From Lelliottia nimipressuralis (lineage in GTDB: Bacteria > Pseudomonadota > Gammaproteobacteria > Enterobacterales > Enterobacteriaceae): a stretch of DNA of 64,000 bases. The stretch lies in the NCBI RefSeq assembly GCF_004115925.1, contig NZ_SDDX01000021.1, positions 62,001-126,000 on the forward strand. Reading direction: 5' to 3'. The position numbers and the translations under genes were made by a program. Below are positions 1-10,682 of this stretch, piece by piece (position 1 is the stretch's first letter; every line of letters starts with the position of its first letter). The notes below the pieces were generated by a model. The model saw nothing but the letters and a program-made list of their open reading frames with translations. It was not told the origin of the DNA and searched no databases.

Positions 1-1087
1 CCAGCGTTTGCCCCTTGAGGCACAGCAGCTCGGTCACCAGCAGCCACGGGATCATCCCGCTGTCGCAGTAGGCAAAATCACGGAAGTAATGGTGGGCGCT
101 CATCTCGCCGCCATAAATGGCGTCTTCTTCGCGCATGCGCTCTTTAATGAACGCGTGACCGGTCTTCGACATCACCGGCGTGCCGCCCGCAGCGCTGACC
201 ACATCGACGGTGTTCCAGGAGAGACGCGGGTCGTGAATGATTTTCGCCCCCGGGTTTTTCTCAAGGAAGGCTTCAGCCAGCAGGCCGACAATGTAATAGC
301 CCTCGATAAACTGACCTTTTTCATCGAACAGGAAGCAGCGGTCGAAATCGCCGTCAAAGGCAATCCCCATATCCGCGCCGTGCTCGATTACCGCGTTGCG
401 GGTATCGTCGCGGCACTCTGGCAGCAGCGGGTTCGGGATCCCGTTCGGGAAGTTGCCATCCGGGGTGTTGTGGACTTTCACAAAGGTGACCGGCACGTTC
501 AGCGCCTTAAAACGGGCTTCAAGGGCGTCCACCACCGGACCCGCCGCGCCGTTGCCGGAGTTAATCACCAGCTTCAGCGGCTTGAGGTTTGCCACGTTGA
601 TATACCCCAGCAGATGGTCGATATACGCGTTGCGCAAATCAATCTGCTGATAGCTGCCGCGCGCGGCGTCGTTCACCGGCGGGAAGTCGTTGGCTTCCGC
701 CAGACGCTGCACGTCGCGAAGCCCAGTGTCGCCGCTGATCGGGCGCGCGCCTTCGCGCACCAGCTTCATGCCGTTGTAATCCATCGGATTATGGCTGGCG
801 GTGACTTCGATGCCGCCGTCCACGCCCAGGTGGAAAGTGGCGAAATAGATCTCTTCGGTGCCAGACAGGCCGATATCAAGCACATCCACACCGGCGTCCT
901 GCAGCCCTTTCGCCAGCGCCAGTTTCAGCGCTTCACTGGTGAGACGCACATCGCCGCCGAGCACAATGGTTTTCGGTTTCAGGTATTCGCCGTACGCGCG
1001 GCCAATGCGCCACGCGATATCTTCATTCAGCTCTTCACCCAATTTGCCGCGAATATCGTAGGCTTTGAAACAGGTTAACTTATTCAT
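1..1087 (-). CDS. cpsG: Phosphomannomutase CpsG/ManB, 3' end outside window
   Basis: Converts mannose-6-phosphate to mannose-1-phosphate, the first committed step toward GDP-mannose and GDP-fucose for colanic acid; cytoplasmic. The minus strand reads [20 protein letters not shown] from the ATG at 1087 and stays open to the left edge, giving 362 of about 456 codons. The active-site phosphoserine loop TASHNPMD lies near 780-806 and a metal-loop-like stretch follows later in the frame. It sits downstream of cpsB across a 110-bp gap that contains a REP-like hairpin. In E. coli the next genes would be wcaJ and wzxC, which lie outside this window. The identification is firm because residues are nearly identical to enterobacterial CpsG, from memory. 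Confidence 0.95.
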   Translation of the reverse strand, partial: MNKLTCFKAYDIRGKLGEELNEDIAWRIGRAYGEYLKPKTIVLGGDVRLTSEALKLALAKGLQDAGVDVLDIGLSGTEEIYFATFHLGVDGGIEVTASHNPMDYNGMKLVREGARPISGDTGLRDVQRLAEANDFPPVNDAARGSYQQIDLRNAYIDHLLGYINVANLKPLKLVINSGNGAAGPVVDALEARFKALNVPVTFVKVHNTPDGNFPNGIPNPLLPECRDDTRNAVIEHGADMGIAFDGDFDRCFLFDEKGQFIEGYYIVGLLAEAFLEKNPGAKIIHDPRLSWNTVDVVSAAGGTPVMSKTGHAFIKERMREEDAIYGGEMSAHHYFRDFAYCDSGMIPWLLVTELLCLKGQTL

Positions 1088-1158
1088 GTTTTTACCCTTC
1101 TTCAGGCAACAGTCGGCCCTGACCAGAAAGTGGCCAAAAATTATCGTTGTCGTTATTA

Positions 1159-1183
1159 GCCGGATGGCGCAGTGCCATCGGGC
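1159..1183. repeat. REP-like palindrome between cpsB and cpsG
   Basis: The arms GCCGGATGGC (1159-1168) and GCCATCGGGC (1174-1183) pair with one mismatch around a 5-nt loop. This resembles a single enterobacterial REP unit. In this position it could stabilise the upstream cpsB mRNA or reduce read-through into cpsG. Confidence 0.6.
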
Positions 1184-1197
1184 ATTCTTAACCGGTG

Positions 1198-2634
1198 CTA
1201 AACCCGCCCGTACCGATCCTGGAACCGGACAATATCGTCCTCTTCCAGATAGGAGCCGGATCGCACTTCGATCAGATCGAGAGGAATTTTCCCTGGGTTT
1301 TCCAGACAGTGCGTCGCGCCCAGCGGAATATAGATAGATTCGTTTTCGCCAAGCAGTTTGATCTCACCATCAATGGTGACTTTCGCCGTCCCCGCGACCA
1401 CCACCCAGTGTTCGGCGCGATGATGATGCATCTGCACAGAAAGCCCCTCGCCCGGTTTGACGGTAATACGCTTCACCTGATAGCGATCGCCCGCGTCGAT
1501 GGAGTCATATTTGCCCCACGGACGGTACACTTCGCGGTGAATGTGATGCTCATGACGGCCATCAGCTTTAATCTGCTCAACGACTTTTTTGACGTCCTGG
1601 ACGGAGTTTCGGTCGGCAATCAGCACCGCGTCTTTGGTCTGTACCACCACCAGATCTTTGACGCCGACCGTGGTGACCAGGCCGGATTCCGCATAGACAT
1701 AGCTGTTTTCGGTTTTATGGCTGATAACATCGCCATGATGGACGTTGCCTTCCGCCGTATGGGCGCTGATTTCCCACAGAGAGGACCAGGAGCCGACATC
1801 GCTCCAGCCCGCATCCATCGGCACCACCACCGCGTCCGCCGTGCGTTCCATTACCGCGTAGTCCACGGACTCTTCCGGGCAGGCGAGGAACGCCGCTTCA
1901 TCCACGCGGATGAAGTCGAGATCCGGGTCTACCACCGCCATCGCTTTTTCGCAGGCGCGGAGAATATCCGGGCGATATTTTTCCAGCTCTTCCAGATAAC
2001 GCCCGGCGCGGAACAGGAACATCCCGCTGTTCCAGTAGTATTCGCCGCTGCCGACATAGGCCTGAGCGGTTTCCAGATTCGGTTTTTCGACAAACTGCGC
2101 CACGTTAAAGGCCACGCTGTCGCCTTCTCCGGTCGTTACATCGCCGCGACGGATATAGCCGTAGCCGGTTTCCGGGAGATCCGGCACGATGCCGAAGGTC
2201 ACCAGTTTGCCGCTTTCGGCGTAAGGAATGGCGGCGCGCACCGCGTTACGGAAGGCGTCTTCCTGCTGAATCACATGGTCAGCTGCCAGCACCAGCATCA
2301 GCGGATCGCAATCCGGGCTGCTGCGTCGCGCGGCCAGTGCCGCCAGGGCGATCGCCGGGGCGGTATTACGGCCTGCCGGTTCCAGAATGATGTTTTCCGT
2401 CAGCTTATTCAGCTGACGCAGCTGTTCGGCGACAATAAAGCGGTGCTGCTCGTTGCAAATCACCACCGGACTTTCGCACTCCACGCCGTTCAGACGAGAC
2501 ACCGTCGTTTGCAGCATGGTGAGTTCCCCTTTCAGGCAGAGGAACTGCTTGGGATAGAGCACGCGGGACAGCGGCCACAACCGACTACCGGAGCCACCCG
2601 CCATCACGACCGGGTACAATTTATTCTGACTCAT
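1198..2634 (-). CDS. cpsB: Mannose-1-phosphate guanylyltransferase
   Basis: Makes GDP-mannose from GTP and mannose-1-phosphate, the precursor used by Gmd and Fcl to make GDP-L-fucose. The protein is 478 residues, the usual length. The nucleotidyltransferase signature [14 protein letters not shown] lies at the N-terminus, and a C-terminal cupin-like region contains PWGKYDSID and [10 protein letters not shown]. The cupin part, with an isomerase-like fold, is normal for this type II family even when only transferase activity is needed. It starts 3 nt after the wcaI stop, so the two are co-transcribed and probably translationally coupled. Confidence 0.96.
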   Translation of the reverse strand: MSQNKLYPVVMAGGSGSRLWPLSRVLYPKQFLCLKGELTMLQTTVSRLNGVECESPVVICNEQHRFIVAEQLRQLNKLTENIILEPAGRNTAPAIALAALAARRSSPDCDPLMLVLAADHVIQQEDAFRNAVRAAIPYAESGKLVTFGIVPDLPETGYGYIRRGDVTTGEGDSVAFNVAQFVEKPNLETAQAYVGSGEYYWNSGMFLFRAGRYLEELEKYRPDILRACEKAMAVVDPDLDFIRVDEAAFLACPEESVDYAVMERTADAVVVPMDAGWSDVGSWSSLWEISAHTAEGNVHHGDVISHKTENSYVYAESGLVTTVGVKDLVVVQTKDAVLIADRNSVQDVKKVVEQIKADGRHEHHIHREVYRPWGKYDSIDAGDRYQVKRITVKPGEGLSVQMHHHRAEHWVVVAGTAKVTIDGEIKLLGENESIYIPLGATHCLENPGKIPLDLIEVRSGSYLEEDDIVRFQDRYGRV

Positions 2635-2637
2635 TAT

Positions 2638-3861
2638 TCATCCCCGTATATCTGCAATAAATTGGCTAAGCACGTTCTCTTTTTCGAGCGTGCGTTCGGC
2701 ATAATCACGTGCCACCGTGTTCTCTTTTGGCATCGCGAGAGCCTGTTCAATTCCGGCGACCAGCGCCGTTACCGACTCCGGCTCAACGCAAACGGCGATC
2801 CCCGGATAGCTGTCGCACAGCTGGCCTAACTCGGTTTCCGGCTCGGCGGTGATCACCGCATTGCCGCCGACGGCCAAAATGTTGGTCAGCTTGGAGGGCA
2901 GAACCGCATCTGCGGCGCCGCGCTTTTGCACGACCAGGTGGCAGTCGCCCATCTTCAGCAGGGCTGGCAGCGCCTCATAAGACTGAAGCGGGAAAAATTT
3001 CACATTGTTCAGGCCGCGTTCGCTGACCATTTTCTCAAGCCGGGCTTTGCCACCGCCCTGCCCGACAATCACAAACATCCACGGGTAATTGCGAAGCTGC
3101 TGCGCGGCGTCGATAACGCTTTCCAGCCCCTGTTTTTCCCCGATGTTGCCTGAGTAAAGAATGATTTTTTGATCAGAAGGCAGACCAAGCTGGGTGCGTA
3201 AGGCCAGCGCATCGCTCTCCGTTACATCGCGAAAACGCGCCACTTCGGACCAGTTTGGGAAAAAGATCACTTTCTGCGCCGGGACGCCCTTCTCCTGCGC
3301 TTTGTTCATCATCGAGCGCGAGATGGTTGAGACGTAATCGACGTTATGCAGGCCGCTGCGCTCAAAGGCGCTGGCCAGTTTCGCGACTTTCCCGCCTTTA
3401 CCTTTCCCGGCCATACCGAGGCCGAGCATCGCGTCGACTTCATAATCCTGAATGTGCAGCAGGGTGCGTGCGCCAGAGAGTTTGCCCAGCAGGCGCATGC
3501 CTGGCGTGCAAAACAGCGTTGGCACCACGCCAATAATGCGGTCCGGCTTCCAGCGACGCTGGGCCATCAGCGGGAAGAAACTGCTCAGAGCAAAGCTTCC
3601 CAAATGCAGCAGGCGTTTAAGCGTCGAGGGCTGTTTCGGCACATACAGCGGGCAGCGCCAGACGGTCGCGTCCCCCTGCTCGCGGCGATAGCGCCAGCTG
3701 GAGTAGCGCTCGCCGACTTTCCATTCCGGGTAGTAAGGCGGGGCCGTAATGACCCGCACCTCGTGACCCTGACGGGTCATCCATTCGACCATCTCACCGG
3801 TGTACTTACCGATACCGGTTAGCTCCGGCGAGTAGTTGATGCCGTAGACCAAAATCTTCAT
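2638..3861 (-). CDS. wcaI: Colanic acid glycosyltransferase WcaI
   Basis: GT4-type glycosyltransferase of 407 residues that acts on the undecaprenyl-linked colanic acid intermediate at the inner face of the cytoplasmic membrane. In E. coli it has been assigned to addition of a fucose. The N-terminal glycine-rich donor-fold segment [19 protein letters not shown] is present. The C-terminal half shows [12 protein letters not shown] and the conserved acidic stretch of GT-B enzymes. The ATG overlaps the gmm stop by 4 nt (ATGA), which indicates translational coupling. Confidence 0.93.
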   Translation of the reverse strand: MKILVYGINYSPELTGIGKYTGEMVEWMTRQGHEVRVITAPPYYPEWKVGERYSSWRYRREQGDATVWRCPLYVPKQPSTLKRLLHLGSFALSSFFPLMAQRRWKPDRIIGVVPTLFCTPGMRLLGKLSGARTLLHIQDYEVDAMLGLGMAGKGKGGKVAKLASAFERSGLHNVDYVSTISRSMMNKAQEKGVPAQKVIFFPNWSEVARFRDVTESDALALRTQLGLPSDQKIILYSGNIGEKQGLESVIDAAQQLRNYPWMFVIVGQGGGKARLEKMVSERGLNNVKFFPLQSYEALPALLKMGDCHLVVQKRGAADAVLPSKLTNILAVGGNAVITAEPETELGQLCDSYPGIAVCVEPESVTALVAGIEQALAMPKENTVARDYAERTLEKENVLSQFIADIRG

Positions 3862-4337
3862 AGTCCCGGCACCTCAGCCTGACGTTCCGCCAGGAAGTAG
3901 GCGCGACTGTTGTCGTGAACGTTGTCACTGGCCAGCAGTGCGGCCTGTTCCAGCCAGCGGTAATCGTCGTGCTGAGAATCAGGCAGACGCAGGTCTGCCT
4001 CACTCACCTTCAGGCGAAAACCGAGCACCACGTAATGGGTGCTAAAACCGGTGCCGGAAAAGTTATCGTCATAGAAGTGCTGCCAAACCCCGTAAAACTG
4101 GCCCGCCGCCATCGGCAGACGCAGCCCCAGCTCCGCCAGGGTGAGACGTTCAAACGCAGTGTCTAACGTCTCATCCTTTTGCACGCGTCCTCCCGGAACA
4201 AACCAGAACCCTTGTGCCGGGCGATTGGTGCGTTTACCGAGCAGAAACTCACCGCGTTCGTTCTCCACGATCAAATCGATGGAGATCAGCGGAGTGGAGC
4301 GGACTACCGTGGCAAAATCTTCCTGACTTAAAAACAT
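3858..4337 (-). CDS. gmm: GDP-mannose mannosyl hydrolase (Nudix)
   Basis: Hydrolyses GDP-mannose or GDP-glucose to GDP and sugar and may balance the GDP-sugar pool for colanic acid. The start is placed at the ATG at 4337, giving 159 residues as in E. coli. An upstream in-frame ATG at 4376 would read into fcl. The chosen ATG sits 2 nt after the fcl stop and has a G-rich ribosome binding site. The Nudix-like region reads [17 protein letters not shown] then AELGLRLP. It departs from the classical Nudix box, as is normal for this subfamily. Confidence 0.94.
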   Translation of the reverse strand: MFLSQEDFATVVRSTPLISIDLIVENERGEFLLGKRTNRPAQGFWFVPGGRVQKDETLDTAFERLTLAELGLRLPMAAGQFYGVWQHFYDDNFSGTGFSTHYVVLGFRLKVSEADLRLPDSQHDDYRWLEQAALLASDNVHDNSRAYFLAERQAEVPGL

Positions 4338-4339
4338 GA

Positions 4340-5305
4340 TTACCCCCGGAAGCGATGCTGGTTTTCCAGGAACCACTGGTACGTACTGGCCAGTCCCTGT
4401 TCGAGAGACACTTCGTGATACCAGCCGAGCTGGTGCAGACGCGTCACGTCCAGCAATTTACGCGGTGTGCCGTCGGGCTTAGTGGCGTCGAAAACCACGC
4501 GGCCTTTGTAACCCACCACCTGGGCAATGGTCTGCGCCAGTTCGCGAATGGTGCAATCCACGCCGGTGCCGACGTTGATGTGCGACAGCATCGGCTGGGT
4601 GTTCTCAGCCCACACCTCGCGATCCAGTTCCATCACGTGAATGCTGGCGGCAGCCATGTCATCCACATGCAGGAATTCGCGCATCGGCGTCCCGCTGCCC
4701 CACACCACCACATCAGGCGTTTTGGCGGCGGTCGCTTCGTGGAAGCGGCGCAGCAGCGCCGGGATCACGTGCGAGTTACTCGGGTGGAAGTTATCGTGCG
4801 GCCCGTACAGATTGGTTGGCATCACCGAGCGATAGTCGCGGTCATACTGGCGGTTATAGGACTCGCACAGTTTGATCCCGGCAATCTTGGCGATAGCATA
4901 CGGCTCGTTCGTCGCTTCCAGCGTGCCCTGCAGTAGCTCGCTCTCAGCGATCGGCTGTTTGGCCAGCTTCGGGTAGATACAGGATGAGCCGAGGAACAAC
5001 AGCTTATTCACGTTGTGCAGATGCGCCGCGTGAATGATGTTGCTCTCGATCATCATGTTTTCGTAGATGAAATCCGCCGGGTAGCTGTTGTTGGCGACAA
5101 TGCCGCCCACTTTCGCCGCCGCCAGATACACCTGGTCAATGCGTTCGTTAGCAAAGAACTGCTGCACCGCCTGGCTGTCCAGCAGGTTCAGCTCGTCGCG
5201 GGTGCGAAGAATCAGCTCTGCATCGCCACGCTGTTCCAGCTGGCGAACGATGGCCGATCCCACCATTCCACGATGACCAGCGACAAAAATACGTTGTTTG
5301 GTCAT
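4340..5305 (-). CDS. fcl: GDP-L-fucose synthase
   Basis: Bifunctional 3,5-epimerase and NADPH-dependent 4-reductase that turns GDP-4-keto-6-deoxymannose into GDP-L-fucose; cytoplasmic. The protein is 321 residues. The Rossmann motif [10 protein letters not shown] lies at the N-terminus, SSCIYP contains the catalytic Ser, and YAIAKIAG carries the Tyr-x3-Lys pair of short-chain dehydrogenases. It lies 3 nt downstream of gmd, its metabolic predecessor. Confidence 0.97.
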   Translation of the reverse strand: MTKQRIFVAGHRGMVGSAIVRQLEQRGDAELILRTRDELNLLDSQAVQQFFANERIDQVYLAAAKVGGIVANNSYPADFIYENMMIESNIIHAAHLHNVNKLLFLGSSCIYPKLAKQPIAESELLQGTLEATNEPYAIAKIAGIKLCESYNRQYDRDYRSVMPTNLYGPHDNFHPSNSHVIPALLRRFHEATAAKTPDVVVWGSGTPMREFLHVDDMAAASIHVMELDREVWAENTQPMLSHINVGTGVDCTIRELAQTIAQVVGYKGRVVFDATKPDGTPRKLLDVTRLHQLGWYHEVSLEQGLASTYQWFLENQHRFRG

Positions 5306-5308
5306 GAC

Positions 5309-6430
5309 TCAGGACTCCAGCGCGATGGCAACCTCGTAGCCATGGGACTTCAGCAGGGAGTGTTTTTTCGCTGCTTCGAGATCGTGGGCAACCATTTCAG
5401 AGACCATCTCCTGCAGAGTGATTTCCGGTTTCCAGCCCAGTTTTTCGTGCGCTTTGGTTGGGTCGCCGAGCAGGGTTTCCACTTCCGCAGGACGGAAGTA
5501 ACGCGGGTCAACCTGAACAATCACATCGCCCGGTTTCACGCCCGGTGCATCGTGACCGGTCACAGAAACCACCACACCACGCTCTTCAACGCCGGTGCCT
5601 TCAAAGCGCAGTTTGATACCGAGCTGTGCGGCTGCCATTTCAACGAACTGACGCACGGAGTACTGCACGCCGGTGGCAATCACGAAATCTTCCGGTTTGT
5701 CCTGCTGCAGCATCATCCACTGCATTTTCACGTAGTCTTTCGCATGGCCCCAGTCACGCAGGGAGTCCATGTTGCCGAGATGCAGGCAGGATTCCAGGCC
5801 CTGCGCGATGTTAGCGATCGCACGGGTGATTTTACGGGTCACGAAGGTTTCGCCACGGCGTGGGGATTCGTGGTTGAACAGAATGCCGTTACAGGCGTAC
5901 ATGCCGTAGGATTCGCGGTAGTTCACGGTGATCCAGTAAGCGTAGAGTTTGGCGACAGCGTAAGGAGAGCGCGGGTAGAACGGCGTGGTCTCTTTCTGTG
6001 GAATTTCCTGCACCAGGCCGTACAGCTCAGAGGTGGATGCCTGGTAGAAACGGGTTTTCTTTTCCAGACCCAGGAAGCGGATGGCTTCCAGCAGGCGCAG
6101 CGTGCCCATTCCATCGACGTCTGCGGTGTATTCCGGGGATTCGAAGGAGACAGCCACGTGGCTCATTGCGCCCAGGTTGTACACTTCATCCGGCTGCACT
6201 TCCTGCAGGATACGGGTCAGGTTGGAGCTGTCGGTCAGGTCGCCGTAATGCAGATGGAATTTCGGGTTTGCAGCATGCGGATCCTGATAGATGTGGTCCA
6301 CACGCTCGGTGTTGAACGAAGAAGCGCGGCGTTTAATGCCGTGAACTTCATACCCTTTCTCCAGCAGAAACTCCGCCAGATAAGAACCATCCTGCCCGGT
6401 AACGCCGGTGATGAGAGCGACTTTAGACAT
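5309..6430 (-). CDS. gmd: GDP-mannose 4,6-dehydratase
   Basis: First step of GDP-L-fucose synthesis: NADP-dependent dehydration of GDP-mannose to GDP-4-keto-6-deoxymannose. The protein is 373 residues, the family length. The dinucleotide-binding motif [12 protein letters not shown], the STSELYG segment and the [10 protein letters not shown] catalytic Tyr/Lys motif are all present. It is very highly conserved. It follows wcaF after 25 nt. Confidence 0.98.
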   Translation of the reverse strand: MSKVALITGVTGQDGSYLAEFLLEKGYEVHGIKRRASSFNTERVDHIYQDPHAANPKFHLHYGDLTDSSNLTRILQEVQPDEVYNLGAMSHVAVSFESPEYTADVDGMGTLRLLEAIRFLGLEKKTRFYQASTSELYGLVQEIPQKETTPFYPRSPYAVAKLYAYWITVNYRESYGMYACNGILFNHESPRRGETFVTRKITRAIANIAQGLESCLHLGNMDSLRDWGHAKDYVKMQWMMLQQDKPEDFVIATGVQYSVRQFVEMAAAQLGIKLRFEGTGVEERGVVVSVTGHDAPGVKPGDVIVQVDPRYFRPAEVETLLGDPTKAHEKLGWKPEITLQEMVSEMVAHDLEAAKKHSLLKSHGYEVAIALES

Positions 6431-6455
6431 GTTTATATTCCTCTACTTATCGAAT

Positions 6456-7004
6456 TTAATCAGTTTCAACGCGTTCGCGTATCACCACTGCGGGGTTGCC
6501 ACGGCAAATCTTATTTGCCGGTAGCGATTTAAAAACGCTGCTGCGGGCGCCAATAACGGTGCCATCGCCAACAGAAACACCAGGTGCAACAAAAACATCT
6601 GTCGCCAGCCAGCATTTTTCGCCAATCACAATAGGCGTGGCGTTAATATCGAAATGCTGACTCATAAAATCGTGACTGCCGGTACACAAATAACACTTTT
6701 GTGACACCACAGAGTGGGCGCCAATCGTAATATCGCCCAGGGTATATAACACCGCGTCATCACCCACCCAGGCGTAATCACCGAGGGTTAATTTCCATGG
6801 ATAGGTAATTTTCACGGACGGGCGAATAACCACATTTTTGCCAATTTTTGCGCCAAATAAACGCAACAAAAAGGCTCGCCAGCGATACAGCACCTGCGGT
6901 GACCAGGCAAATAATGTTGCCTGTACCGCCCACCACAGCTGCACTTTTATTCCATTTCCACCGCGAAAACCTTTCGGGACGGTAAAACCACTGAGATCCT
7001 GCAT
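6456..7004 (-). CDS. wcaF: Colanic acid O-acetyltransferase WcaF
   Basis: Left-handed beta-helix acetyltransferase of 182 residues with hexapeptide repeats through the middle (for example GDDAVLYTLGDITIGAHSVV) and a C-terminal GNPAVVIRERVE. It probably O-acetylates one sugar of the lipid-linked repeat unit. The ATG at 7004 is preferred over the GTG at 7007 because it follows AAGGAAAGGTG and matches the E. coli length. The gap to the damaged wcaE is 15 nt, so polar effects of that lesion are possible. Confidence 0.92.
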   Translation of the reverse strand: MQDLSGFTVPKGFRGGNGIKVQLWWAVQATLFAWSPQVLYRWRAFLLRLFGAKIGKNVVIRPSVKITYPWKLTLGDYAWVGDDAVLYTLGDITIGAHSVVSQKCYLCTGSHDFMSQHFDINATPIVIGEKCWLATDVFVAPGVSVGDGTVIGARSSVFKSLPANKICRGNPAVVIRERVETD

Positions 7005-7019
7005 CACCTTTCCTTATAT

Positions 7020-7765
7020 TCAGGCTTTGTTATATAAGGCTTTCGTTTTGCCCGTCGTTTTCAGACGTAATAAATAGGATAATTCCGCCCAGAAGCCCGG
7101 TACGCGCAATATGTTGCGCTGGACTTTTTTAGCATCCTGGCACAATTCCAGATTATTCGAGGTTGACACACCCCCCATCGAGAATTCTGATACCAGCCCT
7201 TTAATTCGACGGAACGGATAGCCTGATTTATACAAACTGGCGGCGAGTGCATAATCAGATGACACTTTATATTGCAAATCGTACGGGTGGTTTTTCAGGC
7301 CTGCCGTCGGGAAGAAAATCGCCTGATGACTGGCAGGCAAACTGTGTAGATATACCAGCCGCTTTTGGCGCTACGACGAATTTTAGTGCCATCGCCGAAA
7401 TCGAGTAGTGCATCACCGATAAACATCGCTTCTTCTTTCTGGCGCGACAGCTGCCGGGCAAACAGCGCCACATCGTCGTGGAAAACATCACCGGAATTGA
7501 GGAAGATCGCATAGCGCCCTTGCGCCATGTCGATGCCTTTATTCATCGCATCGTAAATGCCTTTATCTTTCTCGCTGATGTAACGTAAGTTGAACTCACC
7601 GTTGAGTTTTTCCAGAAACTCCGCGGTGCCATCGTCAGAGCCGCCATCGACCACAATCCATTCAAACGTGAGGCTAGGATCGCGGGCCAGATTGCGCAGC
7701 GAGCGCCAGGTTTTGACGACCCCTTCGTGATTGCGAAAAGCGACTGTAATGACGCTAAGAAACAT
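7020..7765 (-). pseudogene. wcaE: Colanic acid glycosyltransferase WcaE, broken by a 1-nt deletion
   Basis: GT2-family glycosyltransferase. The 5' part, from the ATG at 7765 (AGGTGG ribosome binding site), encodes [11 protein letters not shown], the donor-binding [10 protein letters not shown] and the SGD motif as far as GWYIY. The frame then runs out at a stop at 7295 after 156 codons. The other frame resumes exactly with [12 protein letters not shown] and continues to the normal C-terminus KTKALYNKA at 7020. One base is missing between 7345 and 7346: TAC-ACA where homologues have TAC-CAC. Restoring it gives 248 residues, the E. coli length. The cause could be a true mutation or a base-call error. 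No slippery heptamer for programmed shifting is evident. Confidence 0.9.
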
Positions 7766-7781
7766 AAACCACCTCGTTTCG

Positions 7782-9002
7782 TCATACGTTCGTAATATTA
7801 AGCGCTTTGCGCAGAATAAACGGGCAGACAATTAAGAATGCATATTCCGGGCTAAATATTGACCCGGTAAAAAACAGCGACACCGGCGTAAAAAGATAAA
7901 GCTGCACACGGAAATTCTGATTATCACCAAACGCGTTAATCATCATTTTGAACACTTTAAACAGGTACCATGCTGTTAACAGTACGGCGAACCAGGAAAA
8001 GTAAATAATTAACAGATACAGCCCATTGTCTATGGTTTTACCGACATCCGCACCGTTAAAGATTCCGAATGATGCAACATATTCGTAAAGTGAGCCAAAT
8101 CTGACTACGCCATCAATATGGGTTAATGAATACCCCACCATCACCAGTGGCCCAATGATACGATAATATGATGACGAACCTTCCGTACCTAAATCACCGA
8201 GACGCGTGGCGATGTAGGGGAATGCAAAAACAATACCCACTAAAAATACGGCTAATGAAATGATAGCCAGGGGTAGTTTTTTCTTAATCGCGTCTTTATT
8301 CAGGTACTGAAAGGCCCACTCCAGCAGGTAAAACAAGATAAATGTCATTACCCCAGAGAAAGAGCCTGACAGAACAATCCCTGCAAGAATCATAGCATCG
8401 GTCTTAGGGGTTTTGATACCAAACTGTTTGATGCTGAGCCAAATTGAGATTAGTGCCAGAGCAAAAAACGCCGGTTCAAAATAAAGCGCGGTGGTGCGTT
8501 TGCCACCAAATTTAATGAAGTTCAGAACATAGCTATTACTGTAAATCAGATATTTCGAAATCATCTCCATCAGGCTACTGCCGCCGGTCAAAATAATTTG
8601 CGCCATTTCCATAGCGGCAAGCATAACAATGAACGCAACGGCAATATAAAAGAACCTAAGGATTTTCCGATAATTGTGCGGCGAAATAGTTTTAAACCTA
8701 ATACTCCACACCATACCAATAATAATGACGATATAGACAAATAACATGGTGGAGGTGACGTACTTGCTGGCATCCAGCGACTGACCAAAGATGTAGTTAA
8801 ATGCCGTTAAGCCAAACCCCAGCCCCAGGGCAATCATCAGTTTCTTCACGCTAATTTTGTCGACATAGAGCAGCAACAAAAGCGGTAAGAAAGTCACGAT
8901 GGTGATCGGGAAGCTTTCGCCCAACTGGGCAATTTTGACGTTAACCAGCAGATAGATCAGCGGTAACAGCAGGTAGCTACAGATTCTGATAGAACGAGAC
9001 AT
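7782..9002 (-). CDS. wcaD: Colanic acid polymerase WcaD (Wzy-like)
   Basis: Predicted inner-membrane polymerase that joins flipped repeat units on the periplasmic side. It is 406 residues and strongly hydrophobic, with about 10-12 membrane segments beginning [18 protein letters not shown]. The start at 9002 follows GGAGGAGT and matches E. coli. The longer in-frame start at 9023 lacks such a site. The ORF begins 26 nt inside the end of wcaC. The whole gene has lower GC than its neighbours, as is usual for Wzy-type proteins. Confidence 0.92.
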   Translation of the reverse strand: MSRSIRICSYLLLPLIYLLVNVKIAQLGESFPITIVTFLPLLLLLYVDKISVKKLMIALGLGFGLTAFNYIFGQSLDASKYVTSTMLFVYIVIIIGMVWSIRFKTISPHNYRKILRFFYIAVAFIVMLAAMEMAQIILTGGSSLMEMISKYLIYSNSYVLNFIKFGGKRTTALYFEPAFFALALISIWLSIKQFGIKTPKTDAMILAGIVLSGSFSGVMTFILFYLLEWAFQYLNKDAIKKKLPLAIISLAVFLVGIVFAFPYIATRLGDLGTEGSSSYYRIIGPLVMVGYSLTHIDGVVRFGSLYEYVASFGIFNGADVGKTIDNGLYLLIIYFSWFAVLLTAWYLFKVFKMMINAFGDNQNFRVQLYLFTPVSLFFTGSIFSPEYAFLIVCPFILRKALNITNV

Positions 9003-10194
9003 ACTCCTCCAGCATCTGTTCACCGCTGTAAGCCTTGCGGCTGCGGTTGCGGAACGATTCCAGGCTGGTGTTAAAAACAGCCTGCGCGATCTCGGCTTTT
9101 GGTCGTTGTACCAGCGGCAACACCTCGTGCTCGCTGAAGGTTTTGCCGCCTGATTTCTCCAGCACTTCGCGCGCGGCGTCGCTGTGGGTGGCGATCACCG
9201 GCACGCCGATGGAGAGCGCTTCGCACAGAATTAGCGGGTAGTTGTCCACGCGAGAGCTAAACACCAGCGCGTCCATGCCGTTCAGGGCGCTCATCAGCTT
9301 GCGTTTATCCGTTTCAAAGCCGTGATTAATCACGTTCGGCCCTTCAAACGGCGAGAATTTGCCGAAGGTGTGCAGCTCAATTTTGTCGCCGAGCGCCATC
9401 ATGTCGCGCACCAGCTGTTGATTGGTTTTGCCGTCGTAGCGCAGATCGTGCGCAACCACCGCAATTTTCGGCTTACCCGGCGTCACTGCAACCGGTGTGA
9501 GTTCCGCCAGAATGTCTTCGGTCGCCACATCAATGCCGTTATTAATAATTTTGCAGCGCCCGACGCCATACAGGCTGTTAAAGGCATCCGCTACGTGCTG
9601 GCTCGGGGAGATAAAGTGGCAGCCGAGGGCCATCATATCGCGGAACAGCTGACGTTTTCCCGCCACCAGCTGGTGCGCGCGATCCACTTTCACCGGCGGA
9701 TAGTTGCTGAGCGTCGGGCATTTCTGGCAGTTCGTTTTCCAGCCTTCGCAGCCATCGGTGAACGCGCAGCGTCCGGTAACGCTCCAGTGATCGTGCAGGG
9801 TCCAGACAAACGTGGTGTCCGGCTTGTGCGCCTGCACGTTTTCACAAAAGGCAACCACCTCTTCGAGTTTCAGCCAGTAGCTGTGCATAACGTGGAAATG
9901 CAGAACCACCGGGCCGGGAGTACGTGTCACGGTGCGGTAGAGGTTATTCAGATTGCCGAACAGATCGCGGTTGAACAGACGAAACAGCGCGATGTTTGCC
10001 ACCGATGTCAGACGCGGGGTCTGCTTAAGGACGTGCGGATAGCTATCGTGGCTGACGCTTTTTTTACCGCCCTTGCCGTAGCCATACACAAAGCGGGACT
10101 TGAACCCTTTTTGCAGCGCACGCTGATGCAGATCCAGCGCCACACCGGCCGCCCCGCCTTCGGCAAGACGGACGTTAAATTGCAGAATATTCAT
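8977..10194 (-). CDS. wcaC: Colanic acid glycosyltransferase WcaC
   Basis: GT4-like glycosyltransferase of 405 residues, assigned in E. coli to adding galactose to the lipid-linked acceptor. The N-terminal NVRLAEGGAAGVALDLHQRA is the donor-fold glycine-rich loop, and a C-terminal segment ALSIGVPVIATHSDAAREV carries the GT-B nucleotide-sugar site. A Cys cluster (CAFTDGCEGW...NCQKCPTLS) in the middle is shared with related transferases. The start overlaps the wcaB stop by 4 nt. Confidence 0.92.
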   Translation of the reverse strand: MNILQFNVRLAEGGAAGVALDLHQRALQKGFKSRFVYGYGKGGKKSVSHDSYPHVLKQTPRLTSVANIALFRLFNRDLFGNLNNLYRTVTRTPGPVVLHFHVMHSYWLKLEEVVAFCENVQAHKPDTTFVWTLHDHWSVTGRCAFTDGCEGWKTNCQKCPTLSNYPPVKVDRAHQLVAGKRQLFRDMMALGCHFISPSQHVADAFNSLYGVGRCKIINNGIDVATEDILAELTPVAVTPGKPKIAVVAHDLRYDGKTNQQLVRDMMALGDKIELHTFGKFSPFEGPNVINHGFETDKRKLMSALNGMDALVFSSRVDNYPLILCEALSIGVPVIATHSDAAREVLEKSGGKTFSEHEVLPLVQRPKAEIAQAVFNTSLESFRNRSRKAYSGEQMLEEYVSFYQNL

Positions 10195-10682
10195 TTCAAC
10201 ACCTTCACGCGGGCTTTTTCACCCACCACCAGCGCGTTATCCGGGATGCTGTCCAGCACCACGCTCCCCGCGCCAACGGTGACGTTGTTGCCAACGGTAA
10301 TCTCACCAATCATCACCACATTGGCCCCCAGCTCGACGTTGTTGCCAATCACCGGGCAGGCCAGGCTGTCCGGGCCACGGTTACCGATAGTGACGCCGTG
10401 GCGAACGGTGAAATCATCACCCGCGACCACGAATTTATTGATAACGATGGCGTAGCCGTGGTGAATGGTAAAACGTCGTCCGATGGTGGCCGCCGCCTGG
10501 ATTTCATAGCCAAACAGGCATTCAGTGATGATGCGGTACAGCACCAGAACCGGCGCTGCCCACAGGTTATTGAGCACATTCTTCTTGCGCCAGACGGAGC
10601 AGAAATGGGCGATGCGATACGCCAGAACCATGCAGCACGGGCGCAGGCTCCAGCTGTTTGCGCGGCAATCTTCCAGAATCAT
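10191..10682 (-). CDS. wcaB: Colanic acid O-acetyltransferase WcaB
   Basis: Serine-acetyltransferase-like hexapeptide-repeat protein of 163 residues. In E. coli it acetylates a fucose of the growing repeat unit. Features seen are TIHHGYAIVINKFVVAGDDF, then GVTIGNRG, and tandem hexapeptides (GNNVELGANVVMIGEITVGN). The catalytic His is probably in the IHHG segment. Its ATG shares one base with the wcaA stop (TAATG) and its stop overlaps the wcaC ATG, which indicates tight coupling. Confidence 0.92.
   Translation of the reverse strand: MILEDCRANSWSLRPCCMVLAYRIAHFCSVWRKKNVLNNLWAAPVLVLYRIITECLFGYEIQAAATIGRRFTIHHGYAIVINKFVVAGDDFTVRHGVTIGNRGPDSLACPVIGNNVELGANVVMIGEITVGNNVTVGAGSVVLDSIPDNALVVGEKARVKVLK

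Noticed and set aside
8..1078. Long plus-strand ORF of 356 codons at the left edge
   Set aside because: It is the antisense shadow of cpsG. Its product has no family motifs, while the minus strand encodes a clear phosphomannomutase.
1195..2829. 544-codon plus-strand ORF
   Set aside because: It is antisense to cpsB and the end of wcaI. The composition is rich in His, Arg and Phe, as expected of a shadow of high-GC coding DNA.
5015..6532. 505-codon plus-strand ORF
   Set aside because: It is antisense to fcl and gmd, both of which are unambiguous.
7295..7352. Programmed -1 frameshifting to express full-length WcaE
   Set aside because: The shift would restore the peptide, but there is no X-XXY-YYZ heptamer, upstream Shine-Dalgarno-like stimulator or obvious downstream hairpin.
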